Shown: positions 27,301 to 36,688, counted from the stretch's first letter. The stretch is DNA of 64,000 nt from Pseudorhodobacter sp. E13 (GCF_003991405.1 NZ_RPEN01000158.1:421180-485179); one strand, 5' to 3'. Notes: generated by a model not told the origin, from the letters alone. Numbers and translations are program-made.

Positions 27301-28435
27301 TGGTGGCAAGCGATGCCACAATCGCATCCTGTTCGTCGTCGGAATAGCCAAGTGCCTGCAATTCCAGACGTTTGCGACCGTCCTCGGTCAGGCTGTCCTT
27401 GAAATCATCCGCCGCTTCCAGCCCCTTGTCGACCAGATCGGACAAGCCGTCCTTGGCCTCCGACACTGCCGCCCCCAGTCGGTCCATCAAGCCGCCGGTG
27501 TTTTCCGACAGTTTGGCCAGTTCGGAATTCACAAAGGTCCGCACCAGTGACAGCACGGCCCCGGCCTTTTTCAGATCATCGCCATCGACAAGCCCTGCGA
27601 ACATCTTGGAAAGCTGGTCGGCCTTGCCCGCCACACCTTTGGCGGCGCGATGCTTCAGATCCTCCAAGCCATCGGCCATTTCGGCATATTCGGATTTTAG
27701 CTGCTTGCGCAGCGCCTCGCTATCCACCTCTGGCGTTACGGCGGCCTTGGCCTCGGCGATTCCCTTTTCAATCGCGGCGAGCAGTTGCGCCACCCGGTCA
27801 TAGGCCTGTTTCGCCAGTTCCGCACCGGCGGCCTGCAAGCCCTTGCCCAAACGGTCAACACCGGGGGCCTTTTGCTCGGCCAGTTTCTTGACCTCTGGCA
27901 CCAAGGCCTTGATCCGCGCTGTCAGCTCGGCTTTGCGGTCCTCGGTCGCTGGGGCGGCCTCCGGGGCGGGGGGCGCATCACCTGCCGGGGGGGCCTCTGG
28001 CGCCGTGGCGGGCGGGGCGGCTTCGGCGCTGTCATCGGTCTCTCCGACCTCTTCCTCGCCGTCCTCCTCGTCATCATCCTCGCCCAACCGCTCGCCCGAG
28101 GGCAGGACGATGACCACCTTGAAGGCAAGCCCGCGTTCCTTGAGATGCCGCTTGGCCATCTTGGCCAAAGTGGTGGGGAAATCATCCTCCTCCGCCGTCA
28201 GCTCTATCACCTTGCCCGAGACATTCATCACCCCTTGGGTGCCGCGTGTGCCGCCGCCATTGGCCTTGGCCAGCCGCCGCATCACATCCGCGCCCTTGGT
28301 CGGGTGGGCTTCCAGCACGATGCCTTCCTTGCCGATCAACAGCGCAAAGTTCAAAGGCCGCTTGCGGGCCGTTGCGATCAGCGCGCCCAGATCCGCGCCT
28401 TCGGCTTTCAATTCACTTGCTGTTTTCTTCGCCAT
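24380..28435 (-). CDS. 1351-residue multidomain protein with cysteine-peptidase-like C-terminal region
   Basis: The ATG at 28435 (MAKKTASELKAEG) has a GGGGGA site upstream; the 11 extra codons above it are unlikely. Residues 1-117 form a compact alpha/beta domain (RPLNFALLIGKEGIVLEA, FKVVIVLPSGE). A very acidic and Pro/Ala-rich linker (118-166) and about 500 residues of Ala/Lys/Glu-rich helix, probably coiled coil, follow. The motif LSQGPVGSCFSTAP places Gln845 and Cys851 as in papain-like peptidases (QGxxGxC). Near the C-terminus VVVADTNWG (Asp1300, Asn1302) could supply the third catalytic residue; the His is uncertain. No signal peptide or secretion motif is seen. I do not recognise the full-length family. 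It could be an effector, a toxin or a processing enzyme. Confidence 0.8.
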   Translation of the reverse strand: MAKKTASELKAEGADLGALIATARKRPLNFALLIGKEGIVLEAHPTKGADVMRRLAKANGGGTRGTQGVMNVSGKVIELTAEEDDFPTTLAKMAKRHLKERGLAFKVVIVLPSGERLGEDDDEEDGEEEVGETDDSAEAAPPATAPEAPPAGDAPPAPEAAPATEDRKAELTARIKALVPEVKKLAEQKAPGVDRLGKGLQAAGAELAKQAYDRVAQLLAAIEKGIAEAKAAVTPEVDSEALRKQLKSEYAEMADGLEDLKHRAAKGVAGKADQLSKMFAGLVDGDDLKKAGAVLSLVRTFVNSELAKLSENTGGLMDRLGAAVSEAKDGLSDLVDKGLEAADDFKDSLTEDGRKRLELQALGYSDDEQDAIVASLATNPDAVLEAKQKRVDEAKLDPKQAEALKKMAASDPKAFAAAMASLKAMDAGGVLDTSPAAMQQSLEAFEAARKKMTDALAAKKAADTKIATATVDIGLKGIALGVQRGLAAAAAKAVADFQAGLPDPATMSEADRAAAVAESTRLINANEEAKKALAAAEKAQADAIAARDAGIAAKAKAETDAAAAKGPMEAAEASNDALESKQAMLEAVTVGRLSPGAKPAFKDEDKAAFLAAFAKDGKLAGSAMDIAARSENPSAVAQNVGMVAGKLNDGFADASGNKLDLPKEQLRAMSQNALQIGALQGEEYFKGFDAYLKTGAQLKPDPYGGLEPPIEGDPKAENQRQNKIALARSGAMGAAAVQPDGKVDFGSDAARAAMDHMMFHPGSLTNFTPQMTQKMAETKALFADGTKGPKAEAVIAGTKLPAPGAAGALNSKKIIAGTMGKKPAEVTDNDAKGAVLSAMMTPLSQGPVGSCFSTAPVRAIRETDPLRAMGEYSKIATSGMFKAKNGATYPANLTPPLGENPLMRSWEYSVATAAAEEQTSIERGKLRNGLTHASNKAFNLGAIEGIVGAGAWANTNDPVTGDIIPGVQEKINTAIATQLKFEYNAGPGIGAPTAGGGDGSSTDGGYKILYGGKALESEAAFLAAVETIALGAAGVAAGSVQEGQIKTLIQGANFKAAVLAAYTTPTSPWALPTGGFEMQTAKVLDGGNPARSPLIGKKPPPAPPAPAQTDTQRNVDVLGAILTSHKTMTGDMGPMGTSGANAAHAFNTLPNHPSLDKIKDPNSAAKIQTELVAPAQAMAAKVMSVEETQMLYDKQLNAILAKAPNSDRAGLVKVLANKPTTAMKPAALAAKVQSEVAAYLAADAQRRADDYVKEREPTADAPRKAVILAYFQNAVKDELKGDVAATVASAFAMPEVVVADTNWGTSQDQTYFVVAGDPITGELIFWKKEVISGKMTPLGKNWTEGPWMTVK

Positions 28436-28633
28436 TCTCAAATCCCCCGGACCGCGGCAGACCTGCATGCAGTAAAGCGGGACAAAAGCCGCCCAAACGC
28501 CGCTGCCATCAATGCAATTCTAAAAAATTGAAACGGGCGTTGCCGCCGCGAAACCATAGCCTCTGGGGGAACGGTAGCGCGTGGCTGGCGCGGATGGCAA
28601 CAAGTTTTTCCGCGCCTCAGGGCGAAACTGGCC

Positions 28634-28656
28634 GCCCCCGCGCAAGTGGCGGGGGC
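28634..28656 (-). terminator. GC-rich hairpin after trxC
   Basis: A perfect 8-bp stem GCCCCCGC/GCGGGGGC with loop GCAAGTG lies 7-29 bases past the thioredoxin stop on the minus strand. No clear T-run follows, so it may be a transcript-end stabiliser or a weak terminator. Confidence 0.5.
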
Positions 28657-28662
28657 AGCAGG

Positions 28663-29112
28663 TCAGACTGCCGCTGCCGGGGCTTTTTCGGCCACAAACG
28701 CCACGATATCCGCCGCCGGGCGCGCACCGGGCAGGCGCGCGATCTCGCGCCCCTTGTGATACAGGATCAGCAAAGGAATCCCTTGAATCCGCAAGCGTTC
28801 CGAGATTTTGGGGTGGTCTTGGGTGTTGATCTTGGCCAGACGCGCGCGGCCCTCCAGCGCTTTGGCGGCCTTGGCAAATTCGGGGGCCATCATGCGGCAG
28901 GGGCCACACCACGGCGCCCAGTAATCCACCAGCAGGGGCAATTCATCGCCGCGGGTGGCGCGGTCATGGGCGGCCATGTCCAGCTCGGCCACCTTGCCCG
29001 TCACCAAAGCATCACCACAAGACCCACATTTCGGCCCCGCCGCCAGTTTCGCGGCAGGCACCCGGTTCATTTGCCCGCAGGTCATGCAGGCCAGTTTTAC
29101 AGCATCCGCCAT
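28663..29112 (-). CDS. trxC: Thioredoxin 2 (TrxC) with zinc ribbon
   Basis: The 149-residue protein has an N-terminal zinc ribbon with Cys9-x2-Cys12 and Cys29-x2-Cys32, then a thioredoxin fold with active site WCGPC (68-72) and the cis-Pro segment GIPLLILY. This is the TrxC layout and length. It reduces cytosolic protein disulfides; in other bacteria trxC responds to oxidative stress. It stands alone between gcvP and the 1351-residue gene, all on the minus strand. Confidence 0.95.
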   Translation of the reverse strand: MADAVKLACMTCGQMNRVPAAKLAAGPKCGSCGDALVTGKVAELDMAAHDRATRGDELPLLVDYWAPWCGPCRMMAPEFAKAAKALEGRARLAKINTQDHPKISERLRIQGIPLLILYHKGREIARLPGARPAADIVAFVAEKAPAAAV

Positions 29113-29175
29113 CTCGGCCCCCTCATATTCAATTCGACTAATATGTAAGGGGCCGAAACATGGCTTTCAAGCCGC

Positions 29176-32016
29176 CTATTCCGCCGCCTCGGCATAATCC
29201 GACAGCGGTGGGCAGGTGCAGATCAGGTTGCGGTCGCCATGCACATTGTCGACCCGGCCCACAGGCGGCCAGTATTTATCAACCCGGAAGGCACCGGGCG
29301 GGAAGCAGGCGGCCTCTCGGCTATATTTCCGGTCCCATTCTGCCACAAGGTCATTGACGGTATGGGGCGCATGGCGCAGCGGGCTGTCCTCGGCCGAAAT
29401 CTCGCCATCCTGCACCGATTGAATTTCCGCGCGGATCGCCAGAAGTGCGGTGATAAAGCGGTCAATCTCGGCCTTGGTTTCGGATTCCGTCGGCTCCACC
29501 ATCAGCGTTCCGGCCACCGGCCAAGACATCGTCGGCGCGTGAAAACCGTTGTCGATCAAACGCTTGGCGATATCATCCACCGTCACACCGCAATCGCCAA
29601 AGGGGCGCGTATCAAGGATACATTCATGCGCCACCCGCCCCTTGTTGCCCATGAACAGGATCGGATAAGCCCCGTTCAACCGCGAGGCGATGTAATTGGC
29701 GTTCAAAATCGCCACCTTGGTCGCCTGCGTCAGGCCCTGCCCGCCCATCATCAGGCAATAAGCCCATGAAATCAGCAGGATAGAGGCAGAGCCATAAGGC
29801 GTGGCGGAAACCGGCCCTTCCTCGCCCCCGGTTTCGGGATGGCCCGGCAGGTAAGGCGCCAGATGCGCGCCCACGCCAATCGGCCCCATGCCCGGCCCGC
29901 CGCCGCCATGCGGAATGGCAAAGGTTTTGTGCAGGTTCAGGTGGCTGACATCGCCGCCAATCCGCCCCGGTTTCACCAAGCCCACCAGCGCGTTCATATT
30001 CGCCCCGTCAATGTAGACCTGCCCGCCGTGGTCATGGGTGATCTGGCACACCTCGCGCACGGTTTCTTCAAACACGCCATGGGTGGAGGGATAGGTGATC
30101 ATGCAGGCCGCCAGCTTATCGCCCGCCGCTGCTGCCTTTTCGCGGAAATCATCCAGATCGACATCGCCATTGGGGGCGGATTTCACCACCACCACTTTCA
30201 TCCCGGCCATTTGTGCCGAGGCCGGGTTGGTGCCATGCGCAGATGTCGGGATCAGGCAGATATCGCGATCTGCGCCGCCATTGGCGCGGTGATAGGCCTG
30301 AATCGTCAACAGCCCCGCATATTCGCCCTGCGCGCCGGAATTGGGCTGCATGGACATCGCGTCATATCCCGTAATCTCGCACAGCTTGGCGGCCAGATCG
30401 TCAATCGCCTCTTTGTAGCCAAGCGCCTGATCTTGCGGCACAAAAGGGTGCAGGCTGCCAAATTCCGGCCAGGTGATCGGCATCATTTCCGCGGCGGCGT
30501 TCAGCTTCATGGTGCAAGACCCCAAGGGGATCATCGCGCGGTCCAGCGCCAGATCACGATCCGACAGGCGGCGCATATAGCGCATCATTTCGGATTCCGC
30601 GCGGTTCATGTGGAACACCGGATGGGTCAGATACTCGCTTTCCCGCAGCATGGCATCGGGGAACCCCAACACCGCGCGATGCGGCGGCACGCCATCAATG
30701 CCAAAGGCACGCAACACGCGGATCAGCACCTTTTCATCGGTGGTTTCATCCAAGGAAATCCCCACGCGATCATTGCCGATCTTGCGGAAGTTCAACCCTT
30801 CCTGCCGCGCGGCGGCCAGAATACCGGCCTGGCCCACGCCCACCTCAACCGTGATGGTATCAAAGAACGCATCGGGCGAAACCTCGGCCCCCGCCGCCTT
30901 CAGCGCACGGCCCAGACGCACGGCAGAAAAATGCACCCGCTCGGCAATCGCGCGCAAACCCTTTGGCCCGTGGAACACCGCATAGAATGACGCCATCACC
31001 GCCAGCAAGGCCTGCGCGGTGCAGACGTTGGACGTGGCCTTTTCGCGGCGGATATGCTGTTCGCGCGTTTGCAGCGACAGCCGGTAAGCCATATTGCCAT
31101 GGCTGTCGATCGACACGCCAACAATCCGCCCCGGCATCGAGCGTTTCAGCTCATCCTTGCAGGACATGAAGGCGGCATGCGGGCCACCATAGCCCATCGG
31201 CACCCCGAAGCGCTGGCTGGAGCCGATAGCGATATCGGCCCCCATCGCGCCGGGTTCCTTGATCATGGTCAATGCAAGCAAATCCGTCGCCACCACCGCA
31301 ATCGCCTTTGCGTCATGCAAGGCTGCGATATGGTCGGTGTAATCGGTCACATGGCCATAGGTGCCGGGGTATTGGAAAATCCCCCCGAACACCACGCTTG
31401 GGTCCATATCGGCAGGGTCGCCCACGATCACCTCAATGCCCAATGGCTGCGCACGGGTCTTGATGACGGCGATGGTCTGCGGGTGGCAGTTGCGATCTAC
31501 GAAAAAGCCGCGCGCGCGTGATTTGGCGCTGCGCTCGGCCATGGTCATCGCCTCGGCCGCGGCGGTCGCCTCATCCAGCAGGCTGGCATTGGCCACGGGA
31601 AGTCCCGTCAGGTCGGCAACCATCGTCTGATAATTCAGCAGCGCCTCCAACCGGCCTTGGGCAATCTCGGGCTGATAAGGGGTATAGGCGGTATACCACG
31701 CCGGATTTTCCAAGATGTTGCGTTGGATCGCGGGCGGCGTGACGGTGCCGTAATAGCCCTGCCCGATCAGGCTGGTCATCACCTTGTTCTTGGCCGCCAC
31801 CTCGCGCATTTTGGCCAGCAACTCATGCTCGGCCAAGGGCGCCCAGCCCAACGGGGTTTTCTGCTGGATCGAGGCGGGGATGGTTTCATCCATCAACGCA
31901 TCCAGACTGGCCGATCCGACCACGCGCAGCATCTCGGCCATTTCCTCGGGCGAGGGGCCGATATGGCGGCGATTGGCGAAATCATAGGTGTTATAGTCTA
32001 CAGGCGTATAGGTCAT
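29176..32016 (-). CDS. gcvP: Glycine dehydrogenase (decarboxylating), P-protein
   Basis: The 946-residue PLP enzyme has the length of a fused one-chain P-protein. The N-terminal half shows [11 protein letters not shown] and the C-terminal half the PLP lysine (about Lys697) in [16 protein letters not shown]. It decarboxylates glycine and loads the aminomethyl group on lipoyl-GcvH. The ATG at 32016 is preceded by TGGGG at suitable distance; ATG 32022 and a TTG at 32040 are in frame alternatives. It is the third gene of gcvTHP, under the glycine riboswitch. Confidence 0.97.
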   Translation of the reverse strand: MTYTPVDYNTYDFANRRHIGPSPEEMAEMLRVVGSASLDALMDETIPASIQQKTPLGWAPLAEHELLAKMREVAAKNKVMTSLIGQGYYGTVTPPAIQRNILENPAWYTAYTPYQPEIAQGRLEALLNYQTMVADLTGLPVANASLLDEATAAAEAMTMAERSAKSRARGFFVDRNCHPQTIAVIKTRAQPLGIEVIVGDPADMDPSVVFGGIFQYPGTYGHVTDYTDHIAALHDAKAIAVVATDLLALTMIKEPGAMGADIAIGSSQRFGVPMGYGGPHAAFMSCKDELKRSMPGRIVGVSIDSHGNMAYRLSLQTREQHIRREKATSNVCTAQALLAVMASFYAVFHGPKGLRAIAERVHFSAVRLGRALKAAGAEVSPDAFFDTITVEVGVGQAGILAAARQEGLNFRKIGNDRVGISLDETTDEKVLIRVLRAFGIDGVPPHRAVLGFPDAMLRESEYLTHPVFHMNRAESEMMRYMRRLSDRDLALDRAMIPLGSCTMKLNAAAEMMPITWPEFGSLHPFVPQDQALGYKEAIDDLAAKLCEITGYDAMSMQPNSGAQGEYAGLLTIQAYHRANGGADRDICLIPTSAHGTNPASAQMAGMKVVVVKSAPNGDVDLDDFREKAAAAGDKLAACMITYPSTHGVFEETVREVCQITHDHGGQVYIDGANMNALVGLVKPGRIGGDVSHLNLHKTFAIPHGGGGPGMGPIGVGAHLAPYLPGHPETGGEEGPVSATPYGSASILLISWAYCLMMGGQGLTQATKVAILNANYIASRLNGAYPILFMGNKGRVAHECILDTRPFGDCGVTVDDIAKRLIDNGFHAPTMSWPVAGTLMVEPTESETKAEIDRFITALLAIRAEIQSVQDGEISAEDSPLRHAPHTVNDLVAEWDRKYSREAACFPPGAFRVDKYWPPVGRVDNVHGDRNLICTCPPLSDYAEAAE

Positions 32017-32092
32017 ATCCATCCCCAAAATGCGCAGCAAATCCCGCCCGCGCGGCCCGGAAACACACAGGCCGCGGGGCGGGTGGTGGCGG

Positions 32093-32455
32093 TTATCCGA
32101 TCAGATCGTTGTATTCATCTTCCGACATGAAATCATCGAGCACCGAAAGATCATCCAGCTTCATCTTGAAGAACCAGGCATCGCCCGTCGGGTCCTCATT
32201 CACCAGACCGGGGCTGTCGGACAGCTTGTCATTCACTTCGACAATCTCGCCGTCCACCGGGGCCAGAATATCGGATGCCGCCTTTACGCTTTCGATCACC
32301 ACCACCTCATCGCCGGTGGCGACCATGGTTTCCGGCTCAGGCAGTTCCACGAACACAACATCGCCCAATTGCGTTGCCGCATGTTCGGTAATGCCGACGA
32401 CGACCAGATCGCCCTCAACCCGCAGCCATTCGTGATCTTCGGTGTATTTCATCAT
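32093..32455 (-). CDS. gcvH: Glycine cleavage system H protein
   Basis: The 120-residue carrier protein begins with the family start [13 protein letters not shown] and contains the lipoylation site [11 protein letters not shown] (Lys58). It shuttles the aminomethyl intermediate between GcvP, GcvT and the L-protein. Two adjacent ATGs (32455 and 32452) are possible starts after the AAGGAAC site. It lies between gcvT and gcvP. Confidence 0.97.
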   Translation of the reverse strand: MMKYTEDHEWLRVEGDLVVVGITEHAATQLGDVVFVELPEPETMVATGDEVVVIESVKAASDILAPVDGEIVEVNDKLSDSPGLVNEDPTGDAWFFKMKLDDLSVLDDFMSEDEYNDLIG

Positions 32456-32485
32456 TTTGGTGTTCCTTATCGTTTAAAGCTGGCG

Positions 32486-33613
32486 TCAGCGTTTGAAAGT
32501 AGAGGGACGGAAGGGGAGCGGGGCCACGGTGACAGGCAAGCGTTTACCCCGCACCTCGCCCCAAAGCGGGGTGTCAATTGCGGCCAGTGTGCTTGGCACA
32601 TAGCCCATGGCAATCGGGGCCTCCACCGAAGGGCCGAACCCGCCCGAGGTCACGCGGCCCACAGGCGCGCCCCCTTCGGCACGGTCAAACAATTCTACCC
32701 CTTCGCGCATCGGCGCACGGCCTTCGGGCAGCAGGCCCACACGCAGCCGCGCAGGGCCATCGGCCAGTTGCGCAAGGATCACATCGGCCCCCGGAAAACC
32801 TGCCGAACGGTCCCCGCCCGCGCGGCGGGCTTTCTGAATGGCCCAGGACAGGTTCGCCTCTACCGGGGTCACGCCTTCATCCATGTCATGCCCGTAAAGG
32901 CACAGCCCCGCCTCCAGCCGCAAACTGTCGCGCGCGCCAAGGCCAATCGGTGCCACCGCCGGATGCGCCAGCAGCGCCTTCGCCAGCCCCACGGCCCCGG
33001 CATTGGGCACCGAAATTTCAAACCCATCCTCGCCGGTATAGCCGGAACGGGAAATCCACAGCTCGCCAAAAACCGAATGTGCGGTGATCACGTCCATGAA
33101 GCGCATCGCCATGACCGCGTGGATCATGCCGGAAATCGCATCCTCGGCCCCCGGCCCCTGCAATGCCAAAAGCGCGCGGTCGGTCTGCTCCTCTACCTCG
33201 GCCACATCGGCCAGCTTGGCGCGCATATGGGCAATGTCACCCACCTTGCAGCCCGCGTTGACCACGACAAACAGATGATCGCCGCGATTGGCAAACATCA
33301 GATCGTCAATGATCCCGCCCGCGTCATTGGTGAACAGGCCATAGCGCTGCCGCCCCTCGGGCAGGCCTGCCACAGCCACCGGCATCATCGCCTCAAACCC
33401 CGCGATCAGTGCCTCCATGCTGCCTTTGGGGCGCAAGATCACCTGCCCCATATGGCCCACATCGAACAGCCCGGCCTGCGCGCGGCAATGCAAATGCTCT
33501 TTCATCACCCCCATCGGGTATTGGACAGGCATTTCATAGCCTGCAAAGGGCACCATCTTGGCCCCCAACTCCACATGAAGATCGAATAAATCCGTCCGCG
33601 CCAGCTCGGCCAT
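32486..33613 (-). CDS. gcvT: Aminomethyltransferase, glycine cleavage T protein
   Basis: The 375-residue protein starts at the ATG at 33613 (MAELARTDLFDLHVELGAKM) with a GGGGG site upstream; the frame extends to 33676 but that part is leader. Typical T-protein stretches are PVQYPMGVMKEH, SRSGYTGEDGFEI and a C-terminal beta barrel. It transfers the one-carbon unit to tetrahydrofolate and releases ammonia. It is the first gene of gcvTHP, about 80 bases after the glycine riboswitch. Confidence 0.97.
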   Translation of the reverse strand: MAELARTDLFDLHVELGAKMVPFAGYEMPVQYPMGVMKEHLHCRAQAGLFDVGHMGQVILRPKGSMEALIAGFEAMMPVAVAGLPEGRQRYGLFTNDAGGIIDDLMFANRGDHLFVVVNAGCKVGDIAHMRAKLADVAEVEEQTDRALLALQGPGAEDAISGMIHAVMAMRFMDVITAHSVFGELWISRSGYTGEDGFEISVPNAGAVGLAKALLAHPAVAPIGLGARDSLRLEAGLCLYGHDMDEGVTPVEANLSWAIQKARRAGGDRSAGFPGADVILAQLADGPARLRVGLLPEGRAPMREGVELFDRAEGGAPVGRVTSGGFGPSVEAPIAMGYVPSTLAAIDTPLWGEVRGKRLPVTVAPLPFRPSTFKR

Positions 33614-33689
33614 AAAGCCCCCTAAACCACGCCGGAAAACCCCGGCACCCTGCGGGCAGGCCAACCCCATCCGCAAAATGCCCCCTCTG

Positions 33690-33865
33690 TCTTTACCCGC
33701 AACCGGGTGCCTGAGATCGTTATCCCTTCGGCGGGCGCCAGATGCGCCACTCTCCAGAGTCCACTACCAGAACCGGTCCTTTTGCCTGAGAGTTTACCGG
33801 GGCGGTTGCTCCTTCGGCACCAGAGGGGGGCTTGCGCCCCGACCGGATTCTCCCGATCCTGATGG
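33690..33865 (-). promoter_or_regulatory. Tandem glycine riboswitch upstream of gcvT
   Basis: Read on the minus strand, the leader shows GGGAGAATCCGG, GCCGAAGGAGCAACC, AACTCTCAGGCAAAAGGACC, GGACTCTGGAGAG, GCCGAAGGGATAACG and ATCTCAGGCA. This is the standard two-aptamer order of glycine riboswitches (type 1 then type 2 joined by the AAAGGACC linker). Glycine binding is expected to switch on gcvTHP. Limits are approximate to about 10 bases. Confidence 0.95.
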
Positions 33866-33940
33866 CAAATACCTAGCCCGGCAAAGCCACCTGTGGCAAG
33901 ACAGAAAAAAGAATACGACCGCATACAAACGGAAACCGAC

Positions 33941-34507
33941 ATGACCCAGCATTTCTTCGGCTATGGCTCACTGGTGAACCGCGCCACCCATGCCTATGAA
34001 CAGGCGCAACCCGCTGCCCTGCCCGGCTGGCGGCGGGTCTGGGTGCATACCGCCGTGCGCCCGCTGGCCTATCTGTCGGTGGAACCCGATGCCAGCAGCA
34101 CGATCCTTGGGCTGATCGCCCATGTGCCGGGCGGCGATTGGGCCGCCTTGGACGCCCGCGAATATGGCTACAACCGCCATCTGGCGCAGGCCCGCCTGCC
34201 CTGCGACACGCCGCATGGGGTGCAAGTCTATGCCGTGCCGCGCCCCAAAGCCGCCGCACCCGCCACCGCCCACCCTATTCTGCTCAGCTATATCGACGCG
34301 GTGATCCAAGGCTTCCTGCGCGAATACGGGCCAGAGGGTGCCGCGCATTTCTTTGCCACCACAACCGGCTGGCAAGCGCCCATCCTGAACGACCGCGCCG
34401 CCCCGCAATACCCAAGGGCGCAAAAGCTTTCGGCTGCGGAAACGGCTGTGGTCGATGACGGATTGGCAGGGGTGGGGGCGACCCTTCTTGCCCTGCCGCC
34501 CGCCTGA
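33941..34507 (+). CDS. Gamma-glutamylcyclotransferase-fold protein
   Basis: The 188-residue protein has the gGCT/AIG2 signature FFGYGSLVN at residues 5-13 and a candidate catalytic Glu74 in DAREYGYNR. Members of this fold split gamma-glutamyl compounds to 5-oxoproline. The ATG at 33941 follows GGAAA; a longer frame upstream runs into the riboswitch side. It is divergent from gcvT. Real substrate is unknown, since many members of the fold are uncharacterised. Confidence 0.85.
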   Translation: MTQHFFGYGSLVNRATHAYEQAQPAALPGWRRVWVHTAVRPLAYLSVEPDASSTILGLIAHVPGGDWAALDAREYGYNRHLAQARLPCDTPHGVQVYAVPRPKAAAPATAHPILLSYIDAVIQGFLREYGPEGAAHFFATTTGWQAPILNDRAAPQYPRAQKLSAAETAVVDDGLAGVGATLLALPPA

Positions 34508-34621
34508 TCTGACCGAAACGCCCCACCAAAGCGATAAAAGCAATCAGACAGACATGCCCCAAAACAAGTAAGACCATATTAAATCCCGCCCCCTATCCTG
34601 ACATCGCAAAAGGGAGGGGAT

Positions 34622-35551
34622 ATGCGGCATATACTCGTCATGGTTTTGGTCTGCGCGCTTGCAGTAACGGCTCTGCCTGCTTTTGCGGGGCCAGAGCTTG
34701 CTTGCGAAACCCTCTTTGCGCTTGAACTCGAACAATCCAAAGCGACCGAGGCGAAAGCCATCAAACAGCCAAAAACGGCGATAGCCAGACTCAATGCGTT
34801 CAAAGCTGAGCTATCAATAGCAGCGCGGCAATCCGGCCTTCGGAACGCCACGGTCGCACATCAGCAGGTCGCCCAGCTCCTCCATGAACTGGAACGCGCA
34901 GACAAGGTGCTTGGCGGCGATCAGGCTTTGGTCGGAAGCGGGATGTTTTGGGGGCTTCATACACTTCTCGGCTCGCCTGCCGTGCGTGGCATAAGGCAAG
35001 AGTGTGGGATTATCATGCGCGACATGTCCCCGGTGACAGGGCTTGCGCCGCTTGTTTCCCTTAAATTCGGTTCCTACCTCAAGGTGGTGTTATGGTTGGT
35101 TGGCCTGCCGGCTGCCCTAGCGGCCATCACGGCTTTGATCCGGCATCTGCTTCGGTCAGCAGCTTTGCGCGAACGCCAAAGCAAACGCCTTATCTGCAAG
35201 ATACCCGCTTTTCTGTATTACGGGAACGCATGCACCAAAACCATGATCGTCGATATCAGTCAAACCGGGATCAAGGTGATCGCGTCCCATCAAGACCTTG
35301 GGCACAAATATGTCGGCGTCCATTTTGCTGGCCAAGCGCATAAGGCAAAGGAAAAATGGCGCAACAAGCTTTATGCCGCCTACAAGTTTCAAACGCCCAT
35401 CACGGAACAGGAATTGCAGGCCGCGCTGGCAACAAGCACATTCAATATTTGCGACGCAGGCATCGAAAAGACAGCGCCCGCCTGCTATCACGATGGTTGC
35501 GAAGTCGGGTGCAGCAAGCATATGGCCCCCGCCCTTCCGCTGAAAGCATAG
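34622..35551 (+). CDS. Membrane protein with periplasmic helical part and cytoplasmic PilZ-like domain
   Basis: A 309-residue protein preceded by GGGAGGGG. Residues 1-22 are a signal sequence (MRHILVMVLVCALAVTALPA), 23-150 a mostly helical periplasmic part with Cys28 and Cys128, and 154-173 a membrane segment (VVLWLVGLPAALAAITALI). The C-terminal part has the two PilZ hallmarks: RQSKR (185-189, RxxxR) and DISQTG (211-216, DxSxxG), which bind cyclic di-GMP in true PilZ domains. The remainder after 240 is not recognised. It may relay cyclic di-GMP to the envelope. It is convergent with the 35629 gene. Confidence 0.75.
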   Translation: MRHILVMVLVCALAVTALPAFAGPELACETLFALELEQSKATEAKAIKQPKTAIARLNAFKAELSIAARQSGLRNATVAHQQVAQLLHELERADKVLGGDQALVGSGMFWGLHTLLGSPAVRGIRQECGIIMRDMSPVTGLAPLVSLKFGSYLKVVLWLVGLPAALAAITALIRHLLRSAALRERQSKRLICKIPAFLYYGNACTKTMIVDISQTGIKVIASHQDLGHKYVGVHFAGQAHKAKEKWRNKLYAAYKFQTPITEQELQAALATSTFNICDAGIEKTAPACYHDGCEVGCSKHMAPALPLKA

Positions 35552-35628
35552 CATCTGCGCATCTTGTAACCCGGCGCGGGGCCGCACGCAGCCTCACCGC
35601 CCTTACGCCCTTGCGGAAAAAGGCCGTT

Positions 35629-36342
35629 TCAGATTGGCATCGTGGGAAAGACACCGAACCAATACTTCATGTCTGGCAATCCTTCCACATCGCTGCGGGG
35701 AAGGTAGACAAAGGTAAAGCCAAACCATAAAGCCGTAGAGAGCATAACCCGCCCGTTGCCGTCGCCCAGCACAAGCGGATGGCCCAGCCGGGGATCCTGA
35801 TCCTTTTCCATCTGTTCTATCAACGTCACCGCGTCTTCCATCGACGTGGTGAAGGGGGCTTTGGTCATCGTCTCAAACGCATCGGCTGTGCTGCGGATAA
35901 CCGTTTCCAAAGAAACGCCCTCTTTTGACTGCTTGAAATCAACCGACGGTATGCGGGCCACCACAGCCAGAACCTGCCCTTCCTGCTCTAAATAGCCGAC
36001 CGATATCTGTCGCGCCTCGTCAGCATAGCCGTAGAATTTTATCCCCTTCAGGCTTGGCCATGCCGTTTCAAGCGTTTCGTATGAGTGCTGCAAATCCGCA
36101 CGCATTTTTGCGATTTCTGGACGGCCTTCTTTGGACCGAAGCCACCCCTGAAAAAGCAAGTCTTCTTGCTTTTTATACTGCTCCGTCACGTCGTTCAGCG
36201 TGATGCTGGGCGCAACGCTTGTAAGCTTCAACGCAAAGCCCGCCTGGCGAAACGAATTGATCAAATCCGCCGCCGATACCGGAACAGTCTGCTCGGCCGG
36301 AAGCGCCAAAAGATGAAAAAGAAGAATTGCAAGGGTTTTCAA
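35629..36342 (-). CDS. Putative exported protein of unknown function
   Basis: The frame is open to 36528, but the best start is a TTG at 36342 preceded by AGGTGGC. It gives 237 residues starting M-KTLAILLFHLLALPAEQ, a short signal peptide. The mature part is mixed alpha/beta with GIKFYGYADEARQISVGYLE and ends KYWFGVFPTMPI. I recognise no domain. It is convergent with the PilZ gene and separated from it by 77 bases, so the two need not share a role. The start codon choice is tentative. Confidence 0.6.
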   Translation of the reverse strand: MKTLAILLFHLLALPAEQTVPVSAADLINSFRQAGFALKLTSVAPSITLNDVTEQYKKQEDLLFQGWLRSKEGRPEIAKMRADLQHSYETLETAWPSLKGIKFYGYADEARQISVGYLEQEGQVLAVVARIPSVDFKQSKEGVSLETVIRSTADAFETMTKAPFTTSMEDAVTLIEQMEKDQDPRLGHPLVLGDGNGRVMLSTALWFGFTFVYLPRSDVEGLPDMKYWFGVFPTMPI

Positions 36343-36688
36343 AAGGCCACCTATCGTTGATGCAAATGATTTCAAATTGCCTAACGATGAAGAATGACGA
36401 AAATAGGGCGCATGGCGGGCAAGCGCCCCGCCATTTGCCGACCCATCGGTTTGGCTAAAAAAGGCTGCTCTGCCCGGTGCCGCTTGGATGGTCAAGAGCG
36501 GCGGCCGATTGCCTCGCCCGTTTCGCAATCACCTCGTATCGCGCAAGGTCGCGATGGCCCGAAACGCGCGCCTACTGCTTGCCCTGCCCCAAGCTGTGCT
36601 AACCCTGCGAAAAGCCGCGGGCAGACCTTAACATAAGGTTAATAAAAAACCTGAAACTTCGGAAAATCAATTGCTTACAAACCATTCC
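36343..36688. other. Noncoding stretch between exported-protein gene and gltX
   Basis: No convincing gene is seen here; the small open frames lack ribosome sites and family-like sequence. A dyad ACCTTA-ACA-TAAGGT lies at 36625-36639, followed by an AT-rich run (TAATAAAAAACC). It could be a binding site or the base of a small hairpin. Upstream signals for the minus-strand gene at 35629-36342 must also lie here. Confidence 0.5.
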
